A DNA stretch of 64,000 nucleotides, from contig NZ_JSVC01000001.1 in NCBI RefSeq assembly GCF_000814475.1, forward strand, positions 310,001 to 374,000, given 5' to 3'. Origin of the DNA: Flavihumibacter solisilvae (lineage in GTDB: Bacteria; Bacteroidota; Bacteroidia; Chitinophagales; Chitinophagaceae). Made by a program: the position numbers and the translations under genes. The notes under the pieces are model-generated. The model worked only from the letters and a program-made list of their open reading frames with translations. It did not search any database and was not told the DNA's origin. Positions 41,300 to 50,093 of this stretch are shown here, one piece after another. Each line of letters starts with the position of its first letter. Position 1 is the stretch's first letter.

Positions 41300-42535
41300 A
41301 TGATCCAGTTTTCCAGATTTGTGCTTCCCAATGGTCTCCGGGTACTCGTACATGAGGATAATTCCACTCCCATGGCGGTTGTGAATGTGCTGTATGACGT
41401 GGGAGCGAGAGACGAGGATCCATCCAGGACAGGATTTGCCCATCTTTTTGAACACCTGATGTTTGGCGGCAGTATAAATATTGCCGAGTATGATGACGAG
41501 CTCCAGAAGGCAGGTGGTGAGAATAATGCGTATACTACCAATGACCTGACAAACTATTATTGCCAGTTACCTTCGGCCAATATTGAAACCGCGTTCTGGC
41601 TGGAAAGCGACCGGATGCTGAGCCTGGCGTTCAGCAAGAAAAGCCTGGAAGTGCAGCGAAAGGTGGTTTCCGAAGAATTTAAAGAGCATTATATCAACAA
41701 GCCTTATGGCGACGTTTGGTTCCGGATGCGGGAAATGGCCTATGAAGAGCATCCCTATAAATGGATGACCATAGGAAAGGAACTAAAACATATTGAACAG
41801 GCTACGCTGGAAGATGTGAAACAATTTTTCTTCCGTCATTATACTCCTTCCAATGCCATCCTGGTTGTTGCAGGAAACGTGGTTACCGCAGAAGTACTCG
41901 CGTTGGCAGAAAAATGGTTTGGCGATATTGAACCGGGCGAGAAATATATTCGCCAGGTTCCACAGGAGCAGGAACAATCTGCCCCCAGGCGGATGGACAT
42001 AACAGCCGATGTGCCAGTAGACGCGTTTCTGAAAACCTGGCACATGCCCTCGCGGCTTGACGAGCGTTATTATGCTGTTGACCTCATTACCGATATCCTT
42101 GGAAGCGGTGCTTCCTCACGGCTTTACCAGTCACTGGTCAAGGAGCAACATCTATTCACGAATATTGATTGTTACCATTTCGGTTCAACAGATCCCGGCC
42201 TCCTGTGTATAGATGGTAAACTCGTAAAGGGAGTTACACCGGAACAGGCTGAGGCAGCAGTGGAAGAGCTGCTGGAGAAGCTGAAACGTGATGGAGTTAC
42301 TACGACTGAACTTGAAAAGGTAAAGAACAAGACAGAAAGCACTATGGCCTTCGAAGACATGAGCGTGATGAACCGTGCTGCAAGCATCGCATATTACGAG
42401 TTGCTGGGTGATGCGGACCTGATGAATACGGAGCTTGACAAATACAATGCAGTTACCGCCGGAGAAGTACTTGAAGAATGCAGGCGGATCTTTGACGAAA
42501 ACAACAGTCACACTTTGTATTACCGTGCGAAGTGA
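41300..42535 (+). CDS. M16-family zinc peptidase, active subunit
   Basis: Insulinase-type metallopeptidase (411 aa). The inverted zinc motif HxxEH is HLFEH at residues 48-52, and the distal glutamate is in KVVSEEF (about 125-126). No signal peptide, so cytoplasmic unless secreted otherwise. The chain is half of a classic clam shell; the next gene (starting 42 bp after its stop) encodes a subunit without the zinc site, as in two-subunit M16B enzymes related to mitochondrial processing peptidase. A TACTTTG stretch at 41261 may be part of a promoter. Confidence 0.9.
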   Translation: MIQFSRFVLPNGLRVLVHEDNSTPMAVVNVLYDVGARDEDPSRTGFAHLFEHLMFGGSINIAEYDDELQKAGGENNAYTTNDLTNYYCQLPSANIETAFWLESDRMLSLAFSKKSLEVQRKVVSEEFKEHYINKPYGDVWFRMREMAYEEHPYKWMTIGKELKHIEQATLEDVKQFFFRHYTPSNAILVVAGNVVTAEVLALAEKWFGDIEPGEKYIRQVPQEQEQSAPRRMDITADVPVDAFLKTWHMPSRLDERYYAVDLITDILGSGASSRLYQSLVKEQHLFTNIDCYHFGSTDPGLLCIDGKLVKGVTPEQAEAAVEELLEKLKRDGVTTTELEKVKNKTESTMAFEDMSVMNRAASIAYYELLGDADLMNTELDKYNAVTAGEVLEECRRIFDENNSHTLYYRAK

Positions 42536-42576
42536 TCTGCGGGCATCAACAATTCTAAACTATTAACAAGCAACGA

Positions 42577-43857
42577 GTGATAAACAGAAAAAAAGCACCG
42601 GCATATAAAGATGCGGTTGAATTTGACCTGAAACTGAAGCCATATGAAAAGTATGTGCTGAGGAATGGAGTGGAAGTTTATGCCATAAACGCCGGTGCGG
42701 AAGAACTCATCCAGGTGGAATGGGTCTTCAGGGCAGGAAACTGGTATGAGAAACAAAACCTGGTAGCGCCGGCAACCAACTTTTTATTAAAAAACGGGAC
42801 ATCCAACCGTACGGCATTTGAGGTAAATGAACATTTTGACTATTACGGTGCCGCGCTTAGCCGTGCCTGTTATAATGAGACAAGTACGATTAACCTGCAC
42901 AGCCTGACCAAACATTTATCCAAACTCTTACCTGTCGTAAGGGAACTGATCACCGATGCCGTTATTCCCGAATCTGAACTGCACCTGTATAAACAAAACA
43001 ACAGGCAACGCCTTGAGGTCAACCTTAAGAAGAACGACTTTGTTGCCAACCGGCTGATCGATGAGTATCTTTTTGGATTCGATCATCCATATGGAAGATA
43101 TAGTCGCGCTGAAGATATTGATGCACTGGACCGGAATACATTGATCTCATTCTATGACGAATATTACCGCAATGGAAGATGCGTCATGTTCGTTGCCGGA
43201 AAACTTCCATCGAATCTGAATGAAATGCTGGAGGAGCATTTTGGTGACCTGCCCCTGCATGGCAATGAAACCATGCCGGTGATTCACCACGTGATGCCTG
43301 CAACGGAGAAAAAATACCGGGTTACGAATGATCCGAATGGAGTGCAGGGCGCAATCCGGATTGGTCGCCATTTTCCGAACCGGCATCACCCGGACTTTTT
43401 CGGCGTGCAGGTCCTGAACACGGTTTTCGGTGGATTTTTCGGTGCCCGCCTGATGAATAATATCCGCGAGGACAAGGGGTATACTTATGGCATTTACAGT
43501 TACCTTCAGAACCATATTCAGCAAAGCGCATGGATGGTTTCTACTGAAGCCGGCCGCGATGTTTCGGAAGCGACCATCTCAGAAGTTTATAGCGAAATGG
43601 ATATACTGCGAAATGAACTTATCGATGAAGAAGAATTAATGCTGGTGCGCAATTACCTGATGGGATCGATCCTTGGTGACCTGGATGGACCGTTTCATAT
43701 AATCGGGAGATGGAAGAATATCATCCTGAATGACCTTGATGAGAACTTCTTCTATAACAGTATCAATACTATCAAGACAATTAGTGCAGCGGAGATGCAG
43801 GCACTTGCAAACAAGTACCTGAACCCCGCTGACTTCTATGAGCTGGTTGTAGTTTAA
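42577..43857 (+). CDS. M16-family peptidase-like subunit without zinc site
   Basis: Partner chain (426 aa) of the preceding M16 peptidase. The region corresponding to HxxEH reads LVAPATNFLLKNG, so the zinc ligands are missing; the C-terminal half keeps the substrate-binding R/Y motif (NNIREDKGYTYGIYS). This is the normal division of labour in M16B heterodimers. A GTG at 42577 is the predicted start. It ends 5 bp before the convergent lipoprotein gene. Confidence 0.87.
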   Translation: MINRKKAPAYKDAVEFDLKLKPYEKYVLRNGVEVYAINAGAEELIQVEWVFRAGNWYEKQNLVAPATNFLLKNGTSNRTAFEVNEHFDYYGAALSRACYNETSTINLHSLTKHLSKLLPVVRELITDAVIPESELHLYKQNNRQRLEVNLKKNDFVANRLIDEYLFGFDHPYGRYSRAEDIDALDRNTLISFYDEYYRNGRCVMFVAGKLPSNLNEMLEEHFGDLPLHGNETMPVIHHVMPATEKKYRVTNDPNGVQGAIRIGRHFPNRHHPDFFGVQVLNTVFGGFFGARLMNNIREDKGYTYGIYSYLQNHIQQSAWMVSTEAGRDVSEATISEVYSEMDILRNELIDEEELMLVRNYLMGSILGDLDGPFHIIGRWKNIILNDLDENFFYNSINTIKTISAAEMQALANKYLNPADFYELVVV

Positions 43858-43862
43858 CCGGA

Positions 43863-44471
43863 CTATTGAAGGAAGCCTTCTTTGCGCATTTTTGCAGCGA
43901 CTACTTCAGCCACTTCATTGAACATTTTGTCGGTCTTGCTCGGATTGGTGGTGCTGGTAATTCCGGACCACAGGAGTTTGTCCTGAGCGATGGAATATAC
44001 ATTCGTTTCAACGTGGTAGATCTTGTCAGTTGTGTAGTATCCAGGTGAATAAAAAGAGTTCCAGCTATTGTAATAGTATGGTCCAAATCCACCGTAATAA
44101 GTCGGGAAGGAAGAACTGCCCGGTACATAGTTGGTTTCTTTTTCGACCTGCACCAGTCGCATAATGATCGCGCCGTCGAAGCCGTCTGCCTTGAGTTTGT
44201 CCTTCAGTGCCTGGGCTTTGTCTTCGGTAATCTCTTTATCCGTAAAGTACTGGTAAGAAGCGACACCGGCGCCCTTGAGCCGGGCAACAAGCTGATCTTC
44301 CACCATTCTTCTTGTTGCTTCATCTTTGAGCAGCCCGACGGTGAGTACTTTTTTCCAGTCACCTGGTTTTAATGTGGCTGCGGGATCACGCCAGCTTTTT
44401 TCGATTTTTGTTGAAGGACCGCATGCAGCAAACACAAGCAAAAGCAGGATAGGAAAGAAATTTTTTTTCAT
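43863..44471 (-). CDS. DUF4136-like outer-membrane lipoprotein
   Basis: Lipoprotein of 202 aa: N-terminal signal with lipobox LVFAAC, then a DUF4136-like region (KSWRDPAATLKPGDWKKVL). A Tyr/Gly/Ser-rich segment follows (TYYGGFGPYYYNSWNSFYS) and the chain ends in EVAEVVAAKMRKEGFLQ. Function is unknown; other members form stress-related or surface lipoproteins. The ATG at 44471 starts the signal peptide. It is divergent from the FGE gene and resembles the DUF4136 lipoprotein at 46041, which lies just beyond. Confidence 0.72.
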   Translation of the reverse strand: MKKNFFPILLLLVFAACGPSTKIEKSWRDPAATLKPGDWKKVLTVGLLKDEATRRMVEDQLVARLKGAGVASYQYFTDKEITEDKAQALKDKLKADGFDGAIIMRLVQVEKETNYVPGSSSFPTYYGGFGPYYYNSWNSFYSPGYYTTDKIYHVETNVYSIAQDKLLWSGITSTTNPSKTDKMFNEVAEVVAAKMRKEGFLQ

Positions 44472-44554
44472 ACTTTGAAATTTGATTGTGACGAGAAGAT
44501 GCGGGAACGGATGGTATTGCGAATTAATAACTACATCCAAGTTATGACATCTGC

Positions 44555-44562
44555 TAAATTTG
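44555..44562 (+). promoter_or_regulatory. Putative -7 box of the FGE gene, flanked by an inverted repeat
   Basis: TAAATTTG matches TAnnTTTG 29 nt before the start codon. It lies in the 13-nt centre between GACATC (44546-44551) and GATGTC (44565-44570), a perfect 6-bp inverted repeat that could be an operator. No -33 TTG is visible. Confidence 0.45.
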
Positions 44563-44591
44563 ACGATGTCCTGGAGGTAAATAGGGGTTAA

Positions 44592-45665
44592 ATGAAAAGA
44601 CTACTGCTTTCAATTCTGGTATTGGTCGTTGCGGCCGCGATTACATACTTCCTGCTGCGATTGAGGGAAACGGCTATGGCAACAAGGCCTTCAGGACCGG
44701 CGCCGGCGGGTATGGTTTGGATTCCGGGCGGTGAATTCCATATGGGGTCAGACGACCCGATGTCCTGGCAGGAAGAAAGGCCTGCACACCAGGTACGTGT
44801 TCATGGATTCTGGATGGACGTGCATGAAGTGACCAACAACGAATTTGATGAATTTGTAAGGGCGACCGGATATGTGACTGACGCGGAAAAGGCGCCGAAA
44901 CTGGAAGATATCATGGCCCAGGTGCCACCCGGTACACCTCCGCCGGATCCGAAAGACCTGGTACCAGGTTCACTCGTGTTTATACCCCCAATGCGCAATG
45001 TATCACTTAACGACATGCGAAACTGGTGGAGTTGGGTACATGGTGCGACATGGCGTCATCCCGAAGGACCGGCATCCGATCTTAAAGGAAGAGAAAACCA
45101 TCCTGTTGTGCAGGTAAGCTGGAATGATGTGCAGGCTTACTGTAAATGGGCTGGAAAGCGACTCCCGACAGAAGCTGAGTGGGAGTTTGCAGCGAGAGGC
45201 GGGCTGAAGGGAAAGAACTTTGTGTGGGGTGACGATCCTCCCACGGACGAAAAAGTTTATGCGAACACCTGGCAGGGAAACTTCCCCAATGAGAACACTG
45301 GTAAAGACGGTTATACCGGAACTGCCCCGGTAAAGTCATTTGCACCAAATGGATATGGGTTGTATGATATGGCAGGAAATGTTTGGGAGTGGTGCAATGA
45401 CTGGTACGATAAACTGTTGTATAACACTTATGAAGAAGGCGCTACACAGGATAATCCAAAGGGACCTGCACATAGCAGGGATCCTGACCAGCCTTATACA
45501 CCACTTCGTGTGCAGAAAGGCGGTTCGTTCCTTTGTCATGATACGTATTGCTGGCGATATCGTCCAAGTGCCCGTCAGTCGAGCAGTCCGGAAAGCAGTA
45601 TGAGCCATGTAGGCTTTCGCTGTGTAAAAGATGCACCAGCTGTAACACAAATTGCGACGCAATGA
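44592..45665 (+). CDS. Formylglycine-generating enzyme (SUMF1/FGE family)
   Basis: Membrane-anchored FGE-sulfatase-domain protein (357 aa): helix at about 4-22, then the whole FGE fold (MVWIPGGEFHMGSDDP; VSWNDVQAYCKWAGKRLPTE; GLYDMAGNVWEWCNDW). Both catalytic copper-binding cysteines of true FGEs are in place: C315 and C320 in GGSFLCHDTYCWRYRPSAR. FGE oxidises a cysteine of type I sulfatases to formylglycine. No sulfatase gene lies in the window, so the client is elsewhere. It overlaps the next small gene by 4 nt. Confidence 0.88.
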   Translation: MKRLLLSILVLVVAAAITYFLLRLRETAMATRPSGPAPAGMVWIPGGEFHMGSDDPMSWQEERPAHQVRVHGFWMDVHEVTNNEFDEFVRATGYVTDAEKAPKLEDIMAQVPPGTPPPDPKDLVPGSLVFIPPMRNVSLNDMRNWWSWVHGATWRHPEGPASDLKGRENHPVVQVSWNDVQAYCKWAGKRLPTEAEWEFAARGGLKGKNFVWGDDPPTDEKVYANTWQGNFPNENTGKDGYTGTAPVKSFAPNGYGLYDMAGNVWEWCNDWYDKLLYNTYEEGATQDNPKGPAHSRDPDQPYTPLRVQKGGSFLCHDTYCWRYRPSARQSSSPESSMSHVGFRCVKDAPAVTQIATQ

Positions 45666-45913
45666 AGAGATCAGTATTAATATACTGGACGTTAGTTGCC
45701 GGAGCAGGAGTTCTTGCAGGAGTGATTATCAAACAACTTGATAAGCAAAGCGCCATAAGAGATAATGTACATGACAGGAATGCATTGCGTTTGAACAGAA
45801 CGGACACTGGAGCAATTGAATGCAGTAAAGACATGAATAAAGCTGCGCTTCTCACTCATTTTCCCGACAGTAATACACGCGGATTCTCCCTCCCCAGAAG
45901 GCCTCATAATTAA
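45662..45913 (+). CDS. Small single-pass membrane protein coupled to the FGE gene
   Basis: Protein of 83 aa with one N-terminal hydrophobic helix (VLIYWTLVAGAGVLAGVII) after a short positive start (MKRS), then a charged soluble tail without known domain. The ATG overlaps the FGE stop by 4 nt (ATGA), which suggests translational coupling. It could assist or tether the FGE; that is inference. I do not recognise a family. Confidence 0.5.
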   Translation: MKRSVLIYWTLVAGAGVLAGVIIKQLDKQSAIRDNVHDRNALRLNRTDTGAIECSKDMNKAALLTHFPDSNTRGFSLPRRPHN

Positions 45914-46040
45914 CCGTAAAATAGGATTGAATTGTAATTGTTGGACTAAATTTAAAACCTGATTTCCAGGCTCTGATTAACTGCTCTGATTAGAATAATC
46001 CTACTCTGCCTTTCTTACTCATCTTCAAAAATTTGATCGT

Positions 46041-46691
46041 ATGAATGCAGCAGTTTTAAAAAGGATAATACAATTATCCTGTCTATTTGCGGTAATCCTT
46101 GCCTCATGTTCTCCTTCTTATCCAGACTATGTATCTGATTATGATGTGGTGTACACCAACCAGGACAAGGCTTACAACTTCTCTGGTATCAATACTTATT
46201 TCATGCCCGACTCTGTAGTGCACATTACAGAGGGGGGTACTGCTGATCATCGTTATGACAGGCAGATTCTTTCCAGCCTCAAGTCAAATCTTGATGCGCT
46301 TGGCTGGACACAATTGTCAGAAACCGGCCAGGCAAAGGCCGACGTGGTTGTTATGGCTGCAGCATCAGATCAGACCTGGGCAAGCTGCGCATATTATTGC
46401 TGGTATTGTTACTGGGGTTGGTACCCGGGATGGGGTTACTATCCGCCTGCATGGGGACCAGGCTACGGCTGGGGATATCCCACTGATATTGTTTGCACCT
46501 CATATAGCACAGGTTCTGTGATTGTCAGTATTGCTGATCCGAACCTGGTAAGCGATGCGGATACCACATTGCCTGTAAAATGGATGGGCATCCTCAATGG
46601 CCTTCTCCAGGGAACCGATGCTGAGATCAATCAGCGGATAGACAAGAATATCGACCAGATGTTCATTCAATCACCATACCTCAAGCAATAA
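46041..46691 (+). CDS. DUF4136 lipoprotein with aromatic/Cys-rich segment
   Basis: Outer-membrane-type lipoprotein (216 aa). The lipobox VILASC places the lipidated Cys at 23. The DUF4136 domain follows, with a striking run at about 116-147 of Trp, Tyr, Gly, Pro and three Cys (CAYYCWYCYWGWYPGWGYYP as the core). C-terminally it has KWMGILNGLLQG and NQRIDKNIDQMFIQSPYL. Function unknown. First of five tightly spaced plus-strand genes (gaps of 4, 24, -4 and 2 nt). Confidence 0.82.
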   Translation: MNAAVLKRIIQLSCLFAVILASCSPSYPDYVSDYDVVYTNQDKAYNFSGINTYFMPDSVVHITEGGTADHRYDRQILSSLKSNLDALGWTQLSETGQAKADVVVMAAASDQTWASCAYYCWYCYWGWYPGWGYYPPAWGPGYGWGYPTDIVCTSYSTGSVIVSIADPNLVSDADTTLPVKWMGILNGLLQGTDAEINQRIDKNIDQMFIQSPYLKQ

Positions 46692-46695
46692 TTTT

Positions 46696-47301
46696 ATGAA
46701 AAGGATTATATATATACTGATACTGGCAGCCGGTGTTTTTGCCGCCAAAGAAACCAGCGCACAAACGGTTGGAGAATTCGGCTACCAGATCTCGTTTCCG
46801 ACCGGTGACTTCAGTGACTTTATCAAGAAAACAAGCTTTGTTGGTTTTACCGGGGGAGCAAGAGCAACTCTTTCGAATAAGCGTTTGTCCATAGGCGGTA
46901 ATGGTGCCTGGTTCTATTTCCCCGATAAAAGGGGTGTTGAAACCATCGATCTCAAAGAGGGGGGAACTGTTAACGGGTATTTCACCAACTATACGAATAT
47001 TTACGGGCTCTATGCAGTTGGCCAGTATGACTTGAAAGACAACAAAGAAATGGCAGTGCCTTTTCTTCGGCTGGGAATTGGCGGTGCATACCAGAACCAG
47101 CGCCAGGATGTAGGTTTATATTCATTCCAGGCAGATGGTGTACAATTCCTTTTAAACGGGGAAGCAGGAGTCAGACTCAGCAAAGACGGGATGCGCGGCA
47201 TAACTCTTGCTGCAACATATTATTGGCTTCCGGAAGCCAGCGATATGGTTTCCACAAGTTTTTTCGGGATCAAATTAGGAATCGTCAACTCGAAATACTG
47301 A
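46696..47301 (+). CDS. Outer membrane beta-barrel protein
   Basis: Protein of 201 aa with a signal peptide (about 1-22, ending KETSAQ) and alternating aromatic beta-strands of a small porin-like barrel (GEFGYQISFPTGDFSDFIKK; NIYGLYAVGQYDL; GITLAATYYWLPEASDMV). Likely eight strands. Function unknown. 4 bp after the DUF4136 gene, so part of the same operon. Confidence 0.75.
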   Translation: MKRIIYILILAAGVFAAKETSAQTVGEFGYQISFPTGDFSDFIKKTSFVGFTGGARATLSNKRLSIGGNGAWFYFPDKRGVETIDLKEGGTVNGYFTNYTNIYGLYAVGQYDLKDNKEMAVPFLRLGIGGAYQNQRQDVGLYSFQADGVQFLLNGEAGVRLSKDGMRGITLAATYYWLPEASDMVSTSFFGIKLGIVNSKY

Positions 47302-47325
47302 CAAGATGAAATAAACAGTCCCTTT

Positions 47326-47808
47326 ATGAAACGCCTGCTCTTTTTATTAAACGGGTTGCTTTGTATACTCAGCTGTACTTCACAAAAACAGGGCAAAGGC
47401 AGTTCGTCTGCTTTTGTGTTGGTGGATTCACAACGATACCAGTTTGTGGCAAGGCAAATGCAACCGCAAAGTGGCCGGTCGCAAATTGTTAACGGAACCT
47501 ATTTTTTGCAGGTCACGAAGGAAGAGATCATATCTGACCTTCCCTACATAGGCAGGGCGTTTTCTGCACCGATAGGAAACAATGACAGCGGATTGCGATT
47601 CACGGCGAAAGATTTCGACTACAGCGTGAAGGAAGGGAAGAAAGAAAGTAAAGAGATTACCATCCGGCCCAGGGATGGTGGCGATACGCGGGAGATGAAT
47701 ATGACCATCTTTTCAAATGGTTCCGCTGACCTGCGCGTCACCAGTAACAACCGCCAGGCGATCTCCTTTACGGGTGAAATAACGGCGATTCCAAAGAAGA
47801 AACAGTGA
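47326..47808 (+). CDS. DUF4251 lipoprotein
   Basis: Lipoprotein of 160 aa (lipobox region LLCILSCTS) with the DUF4251 domain typical of Bacteroidota: FVLVDSQRYQFVARQMQPQS and SDLPYIGRAFSAPI are the conserved blocks. Function unknown; periplasmic or outer-membrane location by its signal. Its stop overlaps the start of the HAD gene by 4 nt. Confidence 0.82.
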   Translation: MKRLLFLLNGLLCILSCTSQKQGKGSSSAFVLVDSQRYQFVARQMQPQSGRSQIVNGTYFLQVTKEEIISDLPYIGRAFSAPIGNNDSGLRFTAKDFDYSVKEGKKESKEITIRPRDGGDTREMNMTIFSNGSADLRVTSNNRQAISFTGEITAIPKKKQ

Positions 47809-48779
47809 ATATCATAGTAATAAGAAGGGTCTGTTTTATTTGCCTGTTCTTATTGCAGGTAATATTTACTCTTGCCCAGACAGATCCGCTTCCTTCCTGG
47901 AATGAAGGGGCAACGAAGGATGCCATTATCTCTTTTGTCAAAGACGTGAGCACAGAGGGGTCTGACAAGTTTGTGCCAAAAGAATACCGGATAGCAACCT
48001 TTGACAATGATGGGACACTATGGTGTGAAAAGCCGCTTATCCAGGGTTTGTATGTTGGATACAGGGTCAAAAAAATGGCAGCCAAAAATCCTGCCCTTCG
48101 TAAGAAACAACCTTACAAAGCAATCCTTGAAGGGGATAAAGCATATCTGCATAAATTAACCGAAAAGGATTTAGTGAGCCTTATCATACAAACTCATACC
48201 GGCACATCGGAAGCTGAATTTGACCAGGATGTCCGGGAGTTTTTTAATACGGCAAAAGATCATAACGGGAAAGCCATGCACCAGTTGCTGTACCAGCCTC
48301 AGCTGGAATTGCTGCAGTTCCTTCGCGATAACGGGTTCAGGGTGTATATATGTTCAGGCGGTACCATAGAATTTGTGCGGGCTATCAGCCAGGAATATTA
48401 TGGCATTCCTTCTGAACAGGTGATCGGAACGAGGTTTAAGTACCTGTATAAGGACAGCGCAAACATCAATGACCTTTATCGACAGCCGGCTATAGTTTCT
48501 TTTAATGATAAGCAGGAAAAGCCGGTAAATATCCGTTACCACATCGGGAAGCGGCCAATATTGGCCTGTGGGAATGAAGGGGGAGGTGGTGATATCTACA
48601 TGTTGCGATATTCCCAGGGAAATACTTATCCCTCGCTCCAATTATTGGTTGATCATGACGACAACGAAAGGGAATCAGCGTATGCTGAAAAGGATAATAA
48701 ATCTCTGAACTGGGCAAAGAAATATGGATGGCAGGTTATAAGTATGAAAAAGGACTGGAAAAGAATTTTTCCTGAGTAG
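47805..48779 (+). CDS. Exported HAD-superfamily phosphatase-like protein
   Basis: HAD hydrolase (324 aa) with a signal peptide (about 1-25, ending FTLAQ), so periplasmic. Catalytic motif I is FDNDGT (D67, D69); motif II is ICSGG, and the late acidic motif lies in ACGNEGGGGDIYMLRY or LVDHDDNERE. It is related to phosphoserine phosphatase-like HADs with a C1 cap. The substrate is unknown. A GTG start overlaps the DUF4251 stop by 4 nt; the next gene follows after 2 nt. Confidence 0.8.
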   Translation: MNIIVIRRVCFICLFLLQVIFTLAQTDPLPSWNEGATKDAIISFVKDVSTEGSDKFVPKEYRIATFDNDGTLWCEKPLIQGLYVGYRVKKMAAKNPALRKKQPYKAILEGDKAYLHKLTEKDLVSLIIQTHTGTSEAEFDQDVREFFNTAKDHNGKAMHQLLYQPQLELLQFLRDNGFRVYICSGGTIEFVRAISQEYYGIPSEQVIGTRFKYLYKDSANINDLYRQPAIVSFNDKQEKPVNIRYHIGKRPILACGNEGGGGDIYMLRYSQGNTYPSLQLLVDHDDNERESAYAEKDNKSLNWAKKYGWQVISMKKDWKRIFPE

Positions 48780-48781
48780 TT

Positions 48782-49573
48782 ATGATTTGCGGAAGGAGAA
48801 CGATACTTATGGTCTGCATATTTGCCTGGACTTTGACCTTCCCGGCTTTTATTATGGCCCAGCATAATACGCATCATCAATTCTGGAACGAAATAACGTT
48901 TACGCGTGCGATGACTAAGAAATTCAGCACGGAGCTGAATCTTGGACAAAACTGGACAAGTACGCCCGGAAATAGCAGCATAGTGGCACAGAATTCACAG
49001 ATTTATGGACGGATATGGGCCCACCTGTACCTGAATGCCCGGTGGAAATTCTCGGTCTTTTATGGGTACTATTATAATAAGTATGTACCGGAAATTGATC
49101 AACGTGAATATCCGGAGGGAAGGCTCGCGCTCCAGGGTACATGGTACATTAAACGGTCTCGCCTTACCATGTCAACCAGATTCCGCCTGGAAGACAGGCA
49201 TATAAAAAATACTGAGGGCTACTATGAAGGAGTATATCGGTTCCGGTCGCAGTTAAAAAGCCTGTATGCTTTTAACGGCAGGCAGATCCGGAAGGGTATT
49301 TCATATGGGATTGGTTCTGCCGAGTTGTATTTCAAATCCGCGAGCAATGTGACAGGGGGACAGTTCTTTGACCGCACCAGGTTAACTATAGGTGGTGGGT
49401 ATGCGATGACTGACGACATCCAGGTTGAAGTGACTTATGTGAATGAATACCTGCCCCGGCCGGATGAGAATGAAATATATCATGTGCTGCAAATCGTTAT
49501 TGCTTTTAATAATTTTTTGCCGGATGTGGTAAAGAAATTCAGAAAAAAAGCTTCTTCCTCCGTGCCTCAATAA
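48782..49573 (+). CDS. DUF2490 family outer-membrane protein
   Basis: Predicted beta-barrel (263 aa) of the DUF2490 family, with a signal peptide (about 1-26, ending FIMAQ). Typical segments are HHQFWNEITFTRAMTKKF and RSRLTMSTRFRLEDRH, and the chain is rich in amphipathic strands up to IYHVLQIVIAFN. Function unknown. Last of the five-gene cluster. Its 3' end overlaps the convergent gene by 35 nt. Confidence 0.8.
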   Translation: MICGRRTILMVCIFAWTLTFPAFIMAQHNTHHQFWNEITFTRAMTKKFSTELNLGQNWTSTPGNSSIVAQNSQIYGRIWAHLYLNARWKFSVFYGYYYNKYVPEIDQREYPEGRLALQGTWYIKRSRLTMSTRFRLEDRHIKNTEGYYEGVYRFRSQLKSLYAFNGRQIRKGISYGIGSAELYFKSASNVTGGQFFDRTRLTIGGGYAMTDDIQVEVTYVNEYLPRPDENEIYHVLQIVIAFNNFLPDVVKKFRKKASSSVPQ

Positions 49574-50060
49574 AGCACTTCAATTGTACCATTAACACGT
49601 CGCTATGAAGATTGAAATGATAAGATCGCGGTGTCCCTTCGTTCAGGTCAATAAGGGCATCCTGTATACAGTGTGTGACAAGAGGTTCCAGCTGCTCTTT
49701 TGAAATGGAATAGATGACAGAAAAAACCGTATCCCCAATGAAGTGGGCATCGAAGAATTCAAGTTCGTATGTAGAATCGTTTGCGAGGTTAAGTTTCAGT
49801 TTTCCATTTACTTTTTTAGCCTGCTCTTTGGACAGGATGGGAAGAGGATTCAGTCGCAGGTAGAAGTATTCGCCATCGGTGATTATGCTCCCGGATAATC
49901 GTTCGCTGTCGGAAGTTTGGAAGTTTACCGCTTCGATGTAATAGTGCATTACACCGCTGGGCAGAATACGGTTACGGATATTACATTCCTGCGACCTGGA
50001 CTGGATGGCCAGGAAAAATTGGAAGAGAAAAAAAAGGTGTATGCGGCAAACGCGTGCCAT
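49539..50060 (-). CDS. Secreted protein of unknown function
   Basis: Protein of 173 aa with a signal peptide (about 1-23: FFLFQFFLAIQSRSQ). The body shows beta strands and two cysteines (C26, and one in THCIQDAL) but no domain I recognise. It overlaps the DUF2490 gene by 35 nt tail to tail, and starts 33 bp from the divergent aquaporin gene. The coding sense is supported by length and signal peptide only. Confidence 0.55.
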   Translation of the reverse strand: MARVCRIHLFFLFQFFLAIQSRSQECNIRNRILPSGVMHYYIEAVNFQTSDSERLSGSIITDGEYFYLRLNPLPILSKEQAKKVNGKLKLNLANDSTYELEFFDAHFIGDTVFSVIYSISKEQLEPLVTHCIQDALIDLNEGTPRSYHFNLHSDVLMVQLKCFIEARRKKLFF

Positions 50061-50093
50061 TAATATTCGGGTTCATCATAAAAATACAACAAC

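Noticed and set aside
45972-45998. Direct repeat CTCTGATTA before the DUF4136 gene
   Set aside because: Two 9-bp copies 13 bp apart are too short to separate from chance in an AT-rich gap; no regulator link.
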